NCBI GenBank assembly: GCA_902774115.1
Contig: CACYHH010000008.1
Coordinates: 1 to 44,737 of the forward strand
DNA: 44,737 nucleotides
Source: an uncultured Spirochaetales bacterium
Lineage (GTDB): Bacteria; UBP6; UBA1177
Direction of reading: 5' to 3'
Shown: piece after piece, positions 1-7,129 of the stretch
How the letters are laid out: every line of letters starts with the position of its first letter
Position numbering within the stretch: position 1 is the stretch's first letter
The notes under the pieces: generated by a model
Database searches by the model: none
The model's input: only the letters and a program-made list of their open reading frames with translations
What the model was told of the DNA's origin: nothing
Program-made: the position numbers and the translations under genes

Positions 1-1
1 C

Positions 2-82
2 GTATTCTGGGATCACGAAACAGATTCCGTCGAATCCACCGAACTTTCTCTTGATGATTTTCTGACATCACTTTATGAGTGA
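2..82 (+). CDS. 3' end of probable SMI1/KNR4-family immunity protein (partial)
   Basis: An open frame runs in from the left edge and ends at TGA 80-82, giving the last 26 residues of a protein. They read like the end of a SMI1/KNR4 (SUKH superfamily) protein: a hydrophobic strand leading to WDHE, a Thr/Ser-rich turn, then LSLDDFLTSLYE. SUKH proteins are cytosolic immunity proteins that bind and block nuclease toxins of polymorphic toxin systems. The next gene downstream is a nuclease toxin with its own strong ribosome binding site, which supports the reading. Only the C-terminus is visible, so the family call is moderate. The protein could protect against that toxin or against another one encoded further left. 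Confidence 0.5.
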   Translation, partial: VFWDHETDSVESTELSLDDFLTSLYE

Positions 83-103
83 CAATCAATTAAGGAGGCT
101 CCA

Positions 104-652
104 ATGAACAATCCATTCATCCCTAAAATAAAAGAATTATCCGAAAATACGGAAAATAATGTCAAAAAAATAACAAAGGCTTTTGAAAACAAGAAAGGAT
201 TTATCAATGCGCCATGGCCATTAGAGAAATTGCCTGATTCTCTTAAGGGAAAAATAATGCGTCTTGGGGGAACAGTAGAATACAGAAAACGTACCATTGA
301 TGTCGATGGCAAAAAAGAAGAAGGATACTTTCCAAAATTCGACAGTGTATTTAAAACAAAACTTCCAAAAGATATGTATAAAGAGACGGATTACAAACAA
401 TTTAAGTATTGCACTGAAAAATTGAAGCAGAAAATTTTTGGCGCAGGAAAAGGATTGGTTGCATTCAGCAAACGTCAGCTCGAGCAAATAAAAAATGGAG
501 AACCACGCATTGGAGGCTACACATGGCATCATAATGAGAAAGAAGGCATCATGGAGCTTGTTAAAACTAAAGAGCACCAGGCTAATCCTCACAGGGGCGG
601 CCGCAGTATTTGGGGTGGCGGTTCTCAAAACAGATTTATCTCAGGGATATAA
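104..652 (+). CDS. Orphan WHH-type HNH/ENDO VII nuclease toxin domain protein
   Basis: This 182-residue protein is a probable DNase toxin. Its C-terminal part holds the WHH signature of the HNH/ENDO VII superfamily: GYTWHH near residue 142, then MELV, then a downstream H and HRGG with an SIWGG tail. The preceding region (about residues 60-135, with FPKFDS, LP.DMY, QF and a long helix) matches the segment that normally precedes WHH nucleases at the end of large polymorphic toxins. There is no signal peptide and no trafficking or repeat domain, so this is a toxin tip standing alone, either a displaced cassette or an effector exported by a system outside the window. The start is well set by TTAAGGAGG eight or so bases upstream of ATG. 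It lies 21 bases after the probable immunity gene, and no immunity gene follows. Confidence 0.75.
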   Translation: MNNPFIPKIKELSENTENNVKKITKAFENKKGFINAPWPLEKLPDSLKGKIMRLGGTVEYRKRTIDVDGKKEEGYFPKFDSVFKTKLPKDMYKETDYKQFKYCTEKLKQKIFGAGKGLVAFSKRQLEQIKNGEPRIGGYTWHHNEKEGIMELVKTKEHQANPHRGGRSIWGGGSQNRFISGI

Positions 653-902
653 GAGATTAAAATAGAACCTGATGTTTTTCTGAATTTACTTTACTAAACA
701 CAAATCACTCCTCCTCAACCCGAAAGGCGAATAAGTTAAAATCTGGAAACCGATAATTTCAAAAATATAACAAATTCAGTCGTTGTGCGAGATGGCGCGT
801 CGACTCCTTCGACTAGCTCAGGAACCGACATTCCGAGTATAACGAAGATTCTCGGAGAGATCTTTCACATTCGTTCAAGATGACAAAAATGTTTCGCGTT
901 GC
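653..902. other. Non-coding stretch with dispersed repeat remnants
   Basis: No convincing gene was found on either strand between the toxin gene and the winged-helix fragment that starts at 903. The left part (653-780) is AT-rich and featureless. The right part (about 786-890) contains a dispersed repeat related to one at 24075-24133 and is annotated separately. Confidence 0.6.
786..890. repeat. Dispersed intergenic repeat (copy 1)
   Basis: The segment contains the phrases CTCCTTCGACTAGCTCAGGA, CATTCCGAG, ACGAAGATTCTC and TTTCACATTCGTTCAA. The second half aligns base for base, with a few changes, to 24075-24133. It belongs to the kind of intergenic repeat that produces spurious 'HSERSEES'-like peptides when translated. 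It lies between genes and carries no credible reading frame. Confidence 0.6.
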
Positions 903-1055
903 TCAACATGACGGCGTTATGAATACACGCCAGGATCCTTTGTCATCCTTTTCGATGTAGCCGTTTTTCTGCAAGGTTTGCAGCATTTTTTGAAGAGCGG
1001 AACGGTTTATTCCGATTTCATTCTGCAATAAAAAACACCTGATTTGGTGGTACTG
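903..1055 (-). pseudogene. Winged-helix DNA-binding domain remnant (copy 1)
   Basis: On the minus strand a 50-codon open stretch from 1055 to a TGA at 903-905 has no start codon. It reads as a classic winged-helix segment: NEIGINRSALQKMLQTLQ (recognition helix region), then NGYIEKDDKG and WRVFI (wing). A homologous but more decayed segment lies at about 2568-2618, on the far side of the ATPase gene. This looks like the 3' remnant of a transcription regulator or of the HTH tail of an ATP-binding regulator, cut off by an in-frame stop on its 5' side. The last codons run into the dispersed repeat region. Confidence 0.5.
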
Positions 1056-1066
1056 TTACCACTAAA
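1028..1066 (-). terminator. Possible weak terminator hairpins after the ATPase gene
   Basis: Read on the minus strand, the region after the ATPase stop has a short inverted repeat (GTGGTA/TACCAC) and then CACC-AAATCA-GGTG followed by TTTTTTATT. Stems are short, so this is a weak call. Confidence 0.3.
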
Positions 1067-1095
1067 AACGATAAGCGATTTTTGCTTTTCAGAAA

Positions 1096-2448
1096 TTACA
1101 ATAATCCCGTCATATAAACCGGCAGATAAAGGATTCCCTCCTTTTCAGAGAGATTTTCGGTGTGGAGCACAAACGGAATGTTGGCTTGACCACTGAATTT
1201 ATTGCGGAACTTGTTTATCGACGAAAGAGTGTAGTTTTTTCCCGACTTGACCTCAAGCGGAGAAATGTTGTGCCTGTCGGTGACTTTTGACTTGGCAAGG
1301 AGAAAATCTATTTCCATTCTCGAATTTCTGTCGGTTTTTGACGCATTGGAATAGAAATAAAGTTTGCGTTCGTTTGCAGCGAGCATCTGCGCCACTATGT
1401 TCTCGAAAAGCATCCCTTCGTTGACTTCCAGTTTGCCGAAAAGGAGCTTTTTGTAGATTTCCTCGGTCACGATCCCGTTTTCATCAAATGCGTGGCTTAT
1501 CAAAAGGCCTGTATCACCCATATAAATTTTCATCGAAGAGTTGTCACGGTTGAGTCCGAGTCCGATATTCGGCTCGGTTGAATTGTAGCAGATGTTGACA
1601 ATCATTGAATCTTTCAGCCACAAGAACGCGCTTTCATAGTCTCTTGATTTAATTCCCTTGCCCAATGCGGAAAGTACAAATTTTTTCTCGTGCTTTGAAA
1701 GTTGTGCGGGAATTTCATCAAAAATTCCGAGTACTTTAGCTTCATAACCCGCAGCATGCTTGGCAATATCGGCGCGGTAAAGAAAAAGGATATCTCTTTT
1801 TACGGCATCCACAGCCTCAAAATCTTTTGAAACCAGGTATTCGCTTACAGCCTGCGGCATTCCGCCTATAATCAGATATTCGCGGAAAAGAGTCATCGCC
1901 TTGCGGTGAACAGGCTGCGCCAAAGGCTGTTTTTTCTCGAAACAGGTTTTAATCACTTCCCAAAGCGTTTCTTCGCCCGAAGCCCGCAAAAACTCCTCAA
2001 AATCCATCGGGAACAATTTCAAGTGCCGCTCTTCCGAAGGAATAACGATGTCTTTTACATTCTTCCGGATTGAAAGGAGCGAACCTGTTTCAATGTAGTC
2101 ATACCGGCCGTCCGCCACTAAAAATTTTATCGCGGCACGGGCTCTCGGACAGAGCTGTACTTCATCAAAAATGATGACAGATTCCCTTTCGTAAAGTTTG
2201 ACATTGTAAGCGGCTGTAAGAAACATGAAAAGCGAATCCAGATCCCTCAGATTCTGCTCGAAAAGCTCGGTTATTTCGCGTCCTGCCTCGTTGAAATCAA
2301 TCAAAATGTAAGATTTATAGTTTGTTTTCGCAAACTCTTCTGCTGCATAGCTTTTTCCGACACGCCTCGCGCCGTCAATAAGCAGAGCCGTTTTTCCGTT
2401 GCTTTTACGCTTCCAATCAGCCATTTTTTCAAGGATTTTTCTTTTCAT
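1096..2448 (-). CDS. AAA ATPase with C-terminal DUF4143-type domain
   Basis: This is a 450-residue ATPase of the AAA_14/DUF4143 group, a common accessory family of unknown substrate. Walker A is GARRVGKS at residues 26-33 and Walker B is VIIFDEVQ around 91-98. The C-terminal half has the DUF4143 pattern: a helical region, a YMGDTGLL stretch, and a nuclease-like core EIDFLLAKSK...PLEVKSG that resembles a PD-(D/E)XK fold. The frame is open 23 codons further upstream to 2517, but ATG 2448 is preferred because GGGAGAG lies just before it and the longer version would translate through a tandem repeat (CKKRCIKIAIWCESMC). It is flanked on both sides by remnants of the same winged-helix coding segment, which suggests insertion or rearrangement. 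DUF4143 ATPases are often patchily distributed and transferred; the cellular role is not known. Confidence 0.85.
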   Translation of the reverse strand: MKRKILEKMADWKRKSNGKTALLIDGARRVGKSYAAEEFAKTNYKSYILIDFNEAGREITELFEQNLRDLDSLFMFLTAAYNVKLYERESVIIFDEVQLCPRARAAIKFLVADGRYDYIETGSLLSIRKNVKDIVIPSEERHLKLFPMDFEEFLRASGEETLWEVIKTCFEKKQPLAQPVHRKAMTLFREYLIIGGMPQAVSEYLVSKDFEAVDAVKRDILFLYRADIAKHAAGYEAKVLGIFDEIPAQLSKHEKKFVLSALGKGIKSRDYESAFLWLKDSMIVNICYNSTEPNIGLGLNRDNSSMKIYMGDTGLLISHAFDENGIVTEEIYKKLLFGKLEVNEGMLFENIVAQMLAANERKLYFYSNASKTDRNSRMEIDFLLAKSKVTDRHNISPLEVKSGKNYTLSSINKFRNKFSGQANIPFVLHTENLSEKEGILYLPVYMTGLL

Positions 2449-2462
2449 AAGAACTCTCCCAC

Positions 2463-2559
2463 ACATCGATTCGCACCAAATCGCGATTTTTATACATCGT
2501 TTTTTGCACCAAATCAAGATTTTTACACATCGTTTTTCGCACCAAATCGCGATTTTTGG
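2463..2559. repeat. Three imperfect ~32-bp tandem repeats upstream of the ATPase
   Basis: Three units share the core GCACCAAATC(GC/AA)GATTTTT preceded by CATCG-T-rich. Units start near 2463, 2494 and 2527. The first and third contain the self-complementary TCGCGA; the middle one reads TCAAGA. They sit directly upstream of the ATPase start, where its promoter or operator should be, and the longest ATPase frame would read through the first two. They could be operator repeats or a slippage product. Confidence 0.7.
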
Positions 2560-2567
2560 TGATTTTT

Positions 2568-2618
2568 ACATTTTCTGAAGTTCAGAACGGCTTATTCCGA
2601 TATTTTATAATAAAACAA
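2568..2618 (-). pseudogene. Winged-helix remnant (copy 2, decayed)
   Basis: On the minus strand this reads N-IGISRSELQKM with stop codons on both sides. It aligns with NEIGINRSALQKM in the remnant at 903-1055, and at DNA level shares GGAATAA.CCGTTC and CTTCA.AAAATG. It is therefore a second copy of the same helix-turn-helix coding segment, on the other side of the ATPase gene. Confidence 0.45.
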
Positions 2619-2720
2619 GATTATTGTTGAACCCAAGCGGCGTTAAAAAACAAAAAACTTTCAAATTTTCGAAAAAATGCTAATAAAGCGCGTCTTTTTT
2701 GTTGTTTTAAGGAAGAAACC

Positions 2721-4118
2721 ATGAATATGAATCCGAAAGATAAAATCAAAATTCCGCCTCAGATAATGCCGACGCTCGATCCGGACTTCAGAAAGCATAC
2801 TTTCGACGAGGTTCCGGTCGGTTATGGCGAGGATTCTGCTATTCTCGAAGCGTGGAGATGTCTCGGCTGCAAGGATGCTCCGTGTGTCAAGGGATGTCCT
2901 GTAAATATCGACATTCCGAGAGTTATGAAACTGACTGCAGAAAGGCGTTTCGTCGAGGCTCTGCAGGTTATCCGCAACGACAATTCGCTTCCGGCTGTCT
3001 GCGGAAGAGTCTGTCCTCAGGAGAGCCAGTGCCAGAAAAACTGCACGATGGGAAAAATAAATTCACCGGTATCTATCGGAAATATCGAGAGATTTCTTGC
3101 AGACAACTATTCAAACGAGCTGCCGAAACCGAAAATAGATTCTTCGACAGGCAAAAAAATCGCGATCGCGGGAAGCGGCCCCGGCGGCCTTGCCTGCGCT
3201 TACCAGTCGGCTCTATACGGTCACAAGGTCACTGTTTTCGAGGCTCTGCACGAGCCGGGCGGCGTTCTGGCTTACGGAATCCCTGCGTTCAGGCTTCCGC
3301 GCAAAATCGTTGCCGAGGAAATCAAGATTTTGAAAAAGTACGGTGTCGAATTCAGGATGAACACTATCATCGGAAAAACGATTTCCGTTGAAGAAATCCT
3401 TAATGAATTTGATGCTTTGTATATCGGAACAGGAGCGGGGGTTCCGTCATTTCCGGGAATTCCTGGAGAAGATCTTCCGGGTGTTTACTCCGCAAACGAA
3501 TACCTTACCCGCGCAAACTTGATGCACGCAGGCAAACTTTGGAGCAGAACCCCGATCACTGTCGGAAAAACGACTGTAGTCATCGGCGGCGGAAATGTCG
3601 CGATGGATGCGGCGAGAGTTGCCCTAAGACTCGGAAGCGAGCGCGTAATTATCGCATACCGCAGACTTGAAGCCGACATGCCGGTGCGCCGTGAAGAGCT
3701 TCTGCACGCGAGAGAAGAAGGAATCGAGACTATTTTCCTTATCTCTCCGATCGAAATCATCGAAGGCGACAAAGGACACGTTGCAAGCATCGTTTTCAGA
3801 AAAATGAGAGCCGAAGAAGATCCGGAAGGAGGCAGAAGCAGGATTTTCGAAACGGAAGAAACCTTCACGATGGATTGCGAAGTCGTTATTTTCGCGACCG
3901 GAACGAGCCCGAACCCGACTCTGACAGGCAACTGCAGAGAACTTGAAGTCAACCGCAAAGGATGCATCGTCGTAAATCCCGAAACCTGCGCGACGAACAT
4001 TCCGCATGTTTATGCAGGCGGTGATGCCGTCAGCGGCGCTTCGACCGTAATTCTTGCAATGTCAAACGGAAAGACTGCGGCAAATGCAATAAATGAAATG
4101 TTTAATAAATCCAAGTAG
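2721..4118 (+). CDS. gltA: NADPH-dependent glutamate synthase small-subunit-type oxidoreductase (GltA/NfnB-like)
   Basis: This 465-residue cytosolic iron-sulfur flavoprotein belongs to the homotetrameric glutamate synthase / GltD / NfnB / SudA group (this gltA is unrelated to citrate synthase). The N-terminal ferredoxin-like part has Cys 47, 50, 55, 59 and 94, 98, 104, 108, ligands for two Fe-S clusters. The FAD dinucleotide motif is GSGPGG at 151-156, and a second nucleotide motif (VIGGGNVAMDAA) lies near 285-300. Full family length is present. ATG 2721 follows AAGGAAG; an internal ATG two codons later is possible. In the family the protein moves electrons from NADPH to a partner (GltB, or NfnA for ferredoxin bifurcation). 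Neither partner is in the window, so the exact reaction is open. A lipoprotein gene starts 9 bases after the stop, so it may lead the operon. Confidence 0.85.
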   Translation: MNMNPKDKIKIPPQIMPTLDPDFRKHTFDEVPVGYGEDSAILEAWRCLGCKDAPCVKGCPVNIDIPRVMKLTAERRFVEALQVIRNDNSLPAVCGRVCPQESQCQKNCTMGKINSPVSIGNIERFLADNYSNELPKPKIDSSTGKKIAIAGSGPGGLACAYQSALYGHKVTVFEALHEPGGVLAYGIPAFRLPRKIVAEEIKILKKYGVEFRMNTIIGKTISVEEILNEFDALYIGTGAGVPSFPGIPGEDLPGVYSANEYLTRANLMHAGKLWSRTPITVGKTTVVIGGGNVAMDAARVALRLGSERVIIAYRRLEADMPVRREELLHAREEGIETIFLISPIEIIEGDKGHVASIVFRKMRAEEDPEGGRSRIFETEETFTMDCEVVIFATGTSPNPTLTGNCRELEVNRKGCIVVNPETCATNIPHVYAGGDAVSGASTVILAMSNGKTAANAINEMFNKSK

Positions 4119-4127
4119 TTTAGCGTC

Positions 4128-4880
4128 ATGAAAAAAATCACGATCCTTTTTTCGATCCTTGTTTTCTCAATGCTGTCGTGTTCGAAAGATGCGGCTCAGG
4201 AAACTCCCGAATCGGTTGAAAAACAGCCTCTTCCGATAAAAACCGATACAGAAAAAACATTTCCGGCACCGGAAAAAAAGGGAAAAGATCAGGCTGAACC
4301 GAAGAAAGAAAAAACCCAGGATGAAAAAATGAAAGAGGCAAACGAATCAATTTCCGACAGCTTCCTCAAACACGGAAAAGGTTCAGTTCTCCATCCTTCC
4401 GACAAACTCGATAAAAACGAGATGACCCACGGAAAGTACAAAATCAACGAGCCGGACTACGATATGCCGCCGCGTCCGATCGAATTCAAAAGCCTGAAAA
4501 AAGTCTATACCTACTTCAGACTGAAGGAAAAACTGCCCGAACCGGTAGTCGAGTCGCTCAACGGCTCGCTCGTCACGATGGTCGGAGCAGTCATGCCGTT
4601 TGAAAAAATCCCTGAAGACGGAAAATTTTCGACTTTCTGGCTCTCGAATCCGGCAATCGTTATGAAAGGATGCGTTTTCTGCAACCCGCCGACGATGGGT
4701 GACATTGTTTATGCCTACAAAAACGCCGGAGAGATCCCTTTTGAATTTGACCGCGAAAAGCTTTTCAAACAGGTACTTCTGGTAAGCGTGACAGGGCGTT
4801 TTTTCTTCGGTCCGGATACAATAAACGGGCAGACATTTCTCAACAGCATCCTGGTAAAAGAGATAAAAGTTTTAGACTAA
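4128..4880 (+). CDS. Lipoprotein linked to ABC transporter (possibly DUF3299-like)
   Basis: This 250-residue protein has a lipoprotein signal (MKKITILFSILVFSMLSC, lipidated Cys about residue 18). A charged Lys/Glu/Pro spacer of about 90 residues follows, then a compact C-terminal domain. That domain contains GSLVTMVGAVMPFE, FWLSNPAIVMKGCVFCNPPT and VSVTGRFFFGPD. It resembles small periplasmic domains (DUF3299-like) that, from memory, accompany LolD/FtsX-type ABC pairs. The family name is a guess. The CxxC in GCVFC could be redox-active or metal-binding. It is followed almost at once by the ABC ATPase and the permease with the His-rich loop, so it is probably the extracytoplasmic partner of that transporter. 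Confidence 0.65.
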   Translation: MKKITILFSILVFSMLSCSKDAAQETPESVEKQPLPIKTDTEKTFPAPEKKGKDQAEPKKEKTQDEKMKEANESISDSFLKHGKGSVLHPSDKLDKNEMTHGKYKINEPDYDMPPRPIEFKSLKKVYTYFRLKEKLPEPVVESLNGSLVTMVGAVMPFEKIPEDGKFSTFWLSNPAIVMKGCVFCNPPTMGDIVYAYKNAGEIPFEFDREKLFKQVLLVSVTGRFFFGPDTINGQTFLNSILVKEIKVLD

Positions 4881-4925
4881 GTATTGGATTTTAATAAACA
4901 AAAAACTTTATTCGGGAATTTGTGC

Positions 4926-5606
4926 ATGGCAGGATTTGAAAAAATTTCGATAAAGGATCTTGCAAAATCGTTCTCTGATACAAACGGAAAGAGAAACGTG
5001 ATCTTCGAAAAAGTCTCTTTTGAACTGAATCAGGGAGCAGTTCTCCGCCTTTCGGGTGCGAGCGGAAGCGGCAAAACGACTTTCATGAACGTCATGTCAG
5101 GGCTGATAAAACCCGATTCAGGATCGGTTCTGTTCGGAAACATTGATATTACAAACCTCAGTGAAGGGAAAAAAGACAGGTTCCGCGCAGAAAACATAGG
5201 CTACATTTTTCAGACTTTCAACCTGCTTTCCCCTTTTTCGGTATTGGAAAACGTCTATGCGCCGCTTGCATTTGCGGGAAAACTTCCTGAAAATTACAAA
5301 GATAAGGCACTGGATTCATTGGATAAAGTAGGAATGAAAGAGTTCTCGGCCAAAATGCCCTATCACCTTTCTGTAGGGCAGAAACAGCGTGTCGCGGTGG
5401 CGAGAGTCCTCTTTGCCGATCCGCCTCTCGTATTCGCCGACGAACCGACCGCGAGCCTTGACAGAAACTCATCGGAACTTGTCAAAAACACCCTGCTTGA
5501 ACTCAACAAAAAAGGAACGACTCTCGTTCTGACATCGCACGATTCGATTTTTGACGATATCAAGCCTGACATCGACTTCAATCTGGAAACGGGGGCGCTG
5601 TCATGA
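4926..5606 (+). CDS. ABC transporter ATP-binding protein (LolD/MacB type)
   Basis: This 226-residue ATPase of the LolD/MacB/FtsE class powers a type VII (mechanotransmission) ABC system. Visible motifs: Walker A GASGSGKT (44-51), Q-loop IFQTFNLL, signature LSVGQKQRVAVAR, Walker B LVFADEPTASLD and the H-loop TSHDS. The signature has VGQ where most relatives have GGE/GGQ. The frame is open from a TTG at 4884, but no ribosome binding site precedes it; ATG 4926 gives the normal family length and starts with the usual KISIKDLAKSF strand. The stop overlaps the permease start in ATGA, so the two subunits are translationally coupled. Confidence 0.9.
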   Translation: MAGFEKISIKDLAKSFSDTNGKRNVIFEKVSFELNQGAVLRLSGASGSGKTTFMNVMSGLIKPDSGSVLFGNIDITNLSEGKKDRFRAENIGYIFQTFNLLSPFSVLENVYAPLAFAGKLPENYKDKALDSLDKVGMKEFSAKMPYHLSVGQKQRVAVARVLFADPPLVFADEPTASLDRNSSELVKNTLLELNKKGTTLVLTSHDSIFDDIKPDIDFNLETGALS

Positions 5607-6919
5607 AATACATATTTATTTTAAAAGCGGTTCTGCACAGCATAAGTCACCGTAAATTCTCGGTTTTTACAAGTATTTTCGCGATTTCCGCGGCATTTGC
5701 GTTCCTTGCCGCGATAGGCTGCGTCTCTTTCGGGCTTGCGGCGACAGCGGTGAACTCATCGCTTGCCTTCCCGCTTGTCGTAGGTCCGGCCGGAGCAAGC
5801 GACACGACACTCGTTATGTCAACGCTTTTCAATACAGACAAACCGGCTGGCACGCTTGACTATGAATTTGCCGGAAAACTTGCGAGTGACGAAAGAGTCT
5901 CGGCAGTTTTTCCGGTCGCGCGCTCAGACAGCTACACGGGAGTGCCGGTAACAGGCGTCGAAAGTGCCTACATAAACGAGATTGCAAAAGGGTTTTCCGA
6001 GATCGGCAATGACATCGAAGCTCACGATATTTTCGGCAAAAACGGCAGGAACTGTGCGGTAATCGGCTCAAAAGTTGCAGCAAGATACGAAATGAAAGCC
6101 GGTGACACGTTTTTCGGAAGCCACGGAACTGTCGGCGACGAAGATGCGCATGTCCACGACTTCAAATATAAGGTTTGTGCCGTTATGAAACCGCTGAACG
6201 GGCCTGAAGACTTCGCGATTTTCACAAGCCTGAAATCCGTCTGGGAGATCCACAGACACGGACATCATCACCATCATCATGAAGATGCTGAATATGAGGA
6301 ACATGACCACGAACACCACGAAGCTGAGCACGAAGAACACAAACACCATCACGAACACGGCGAAGAATCTGCTGACGGAAAAATCACGGCTGTGCTCGTG
6401 AAGACGAAAAATCCTGTCTATACAGCGGCACTTGAGAGGGAATATTCGGAAAACGGCTTTACCAGCGCGACCGATACCGGAAGAACCGTACGGAAACTTA
6501 TGTCTTACATGAACAAGGCCGAGGAAGCAGCCGGATTTTTCAGCTACGGAACACTTTTTTTAGTAATGATTCTGGTGTTCGTGACGATACTGACTTCGAT
6601 AAACGAAAGAAAACGCGAAATGGCGCTCATGAGGACTTTGGGAATAGGGAAACTGCCGGTTTCACTGATGATTTTTCTTGAAATGTTTTTTATTTCGGTA
6701 TCAGGAATCGTCATAGGAACTGTCGGCGGACACCTGCTTCTCGCTTTCTGCAAACCGGCGATCGACTTCGAACTCGGAATAAATCTGGAACCTTTCTTCT
6801 TCACCGGAATCGAAACCAGAGGAATGCTTTACACGATTATTACTGGAGTTCTGCTTTCACTCGCGGCAATGGTTAAAATTTACAGAATGAATCTTGTCGA
6901 AGAAATCGCAAAAGAGTAA
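5603..6919 (+). CDS. FtsX/MacB-like ABC permease with His-rich extracytoplasmic loop
   Basis: This 438-residue permease has one N-terminal membrane helix (about 20-42), a large extracytoplasmic domain (about 45-310), then three helices (about 315-335, 355-380, 405-425), the standard LolC/MacB/FtsX plan. SINERKREMALMRTLGIGK is the conserved cytoplasmic stretch that contacts the ATPase. Residues about 217-253 of the extracytoplasmic domain are an extraordinary histidine-rich loop, with 18 His in about 37 residues including a run of six, interspersed with Glu/Asp. Such loops bind Zn, Ni, Cu or Co. Its partners are the overlapping ATPase gene and the lipoprotein upstream. The set probably moves or senses a transition metal at the envelope, or handles metal-dependent lipoproteins. 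No terminator is evident after it. Confidence 0.85.
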   Translation: MKYIFILKAVLHSISHRKFSVFTSIFAISAAFAFLAAIGCVSFGLAATAVNSSLAFPLVVGPAGASDTTLVMSTLFNTDKPAGTLDYEFAGKLASDERVSAVFPVARSDSYTGVPVTGVESAYINEIAKGFSEIGNDIEAHDIFGKNGRNCAVIGSKVAARYEMKAGDTFFGSHGTVGDEDAHVHDFKYKVCAVMKPLNGPEDFAIFTSLKSVWEIHRHGHHHHHHEDAEYEEHDHEHHEAEHEEHKHHHEHGEESADGKITAVLVKTKNPVYTAALEREYSENGFTSATDTGRTVRKLMSYMNKAEEAAGFFSYGTLFLVMILVFVTILTSINERKREMALMRTLGIGKLPVSLMIFLEMFFISVSGIVIGTVGGHLLLAFCKPAIDFELGINLEPFFFTGIETRGMLYTIITGVLLSLAAMVKIYRMNLVEEIAKE

Positions 6920-7051
6920 AAAACAATGACAGTAAATAAAAAATTCCCGCACCTGAAAAAAATGTTTAAATGTAACTTATTGACATGACTAAAAAAAAAA
7001 GTTCGGGGCGTGATTTGCTAAGAAAGATTTCGGAAAATTGTTCTTTTTCAT

Positions 7052-7080
7052 TTGACTTTGATTTGCGTTTCAACTATTTT
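7052..7080 (+). promoter_or_regulatory. Predicted housekeeping promoter for barrel/metalloprotease operon
   Basis: TTGACT (7052-7057), a 17-base spacer, then TATTTT (7075-7080), about 50 bases before the start codon and ribosome binding site of the barrel gene. Confidence 0.5.
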
Positions 7081-7129
7081 AGCGCGTTTTTTTGGAAATG
7101 GAAACTTGCTCATATTAAAGGAGGAGAGA

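Noticed and set aside
4884-4925. TTG start for the ABC ATPase 14 codons upstream
   Set aside because: No ribosome binding site, extra residues unlike the family; ATG 4926 gives the usual length.
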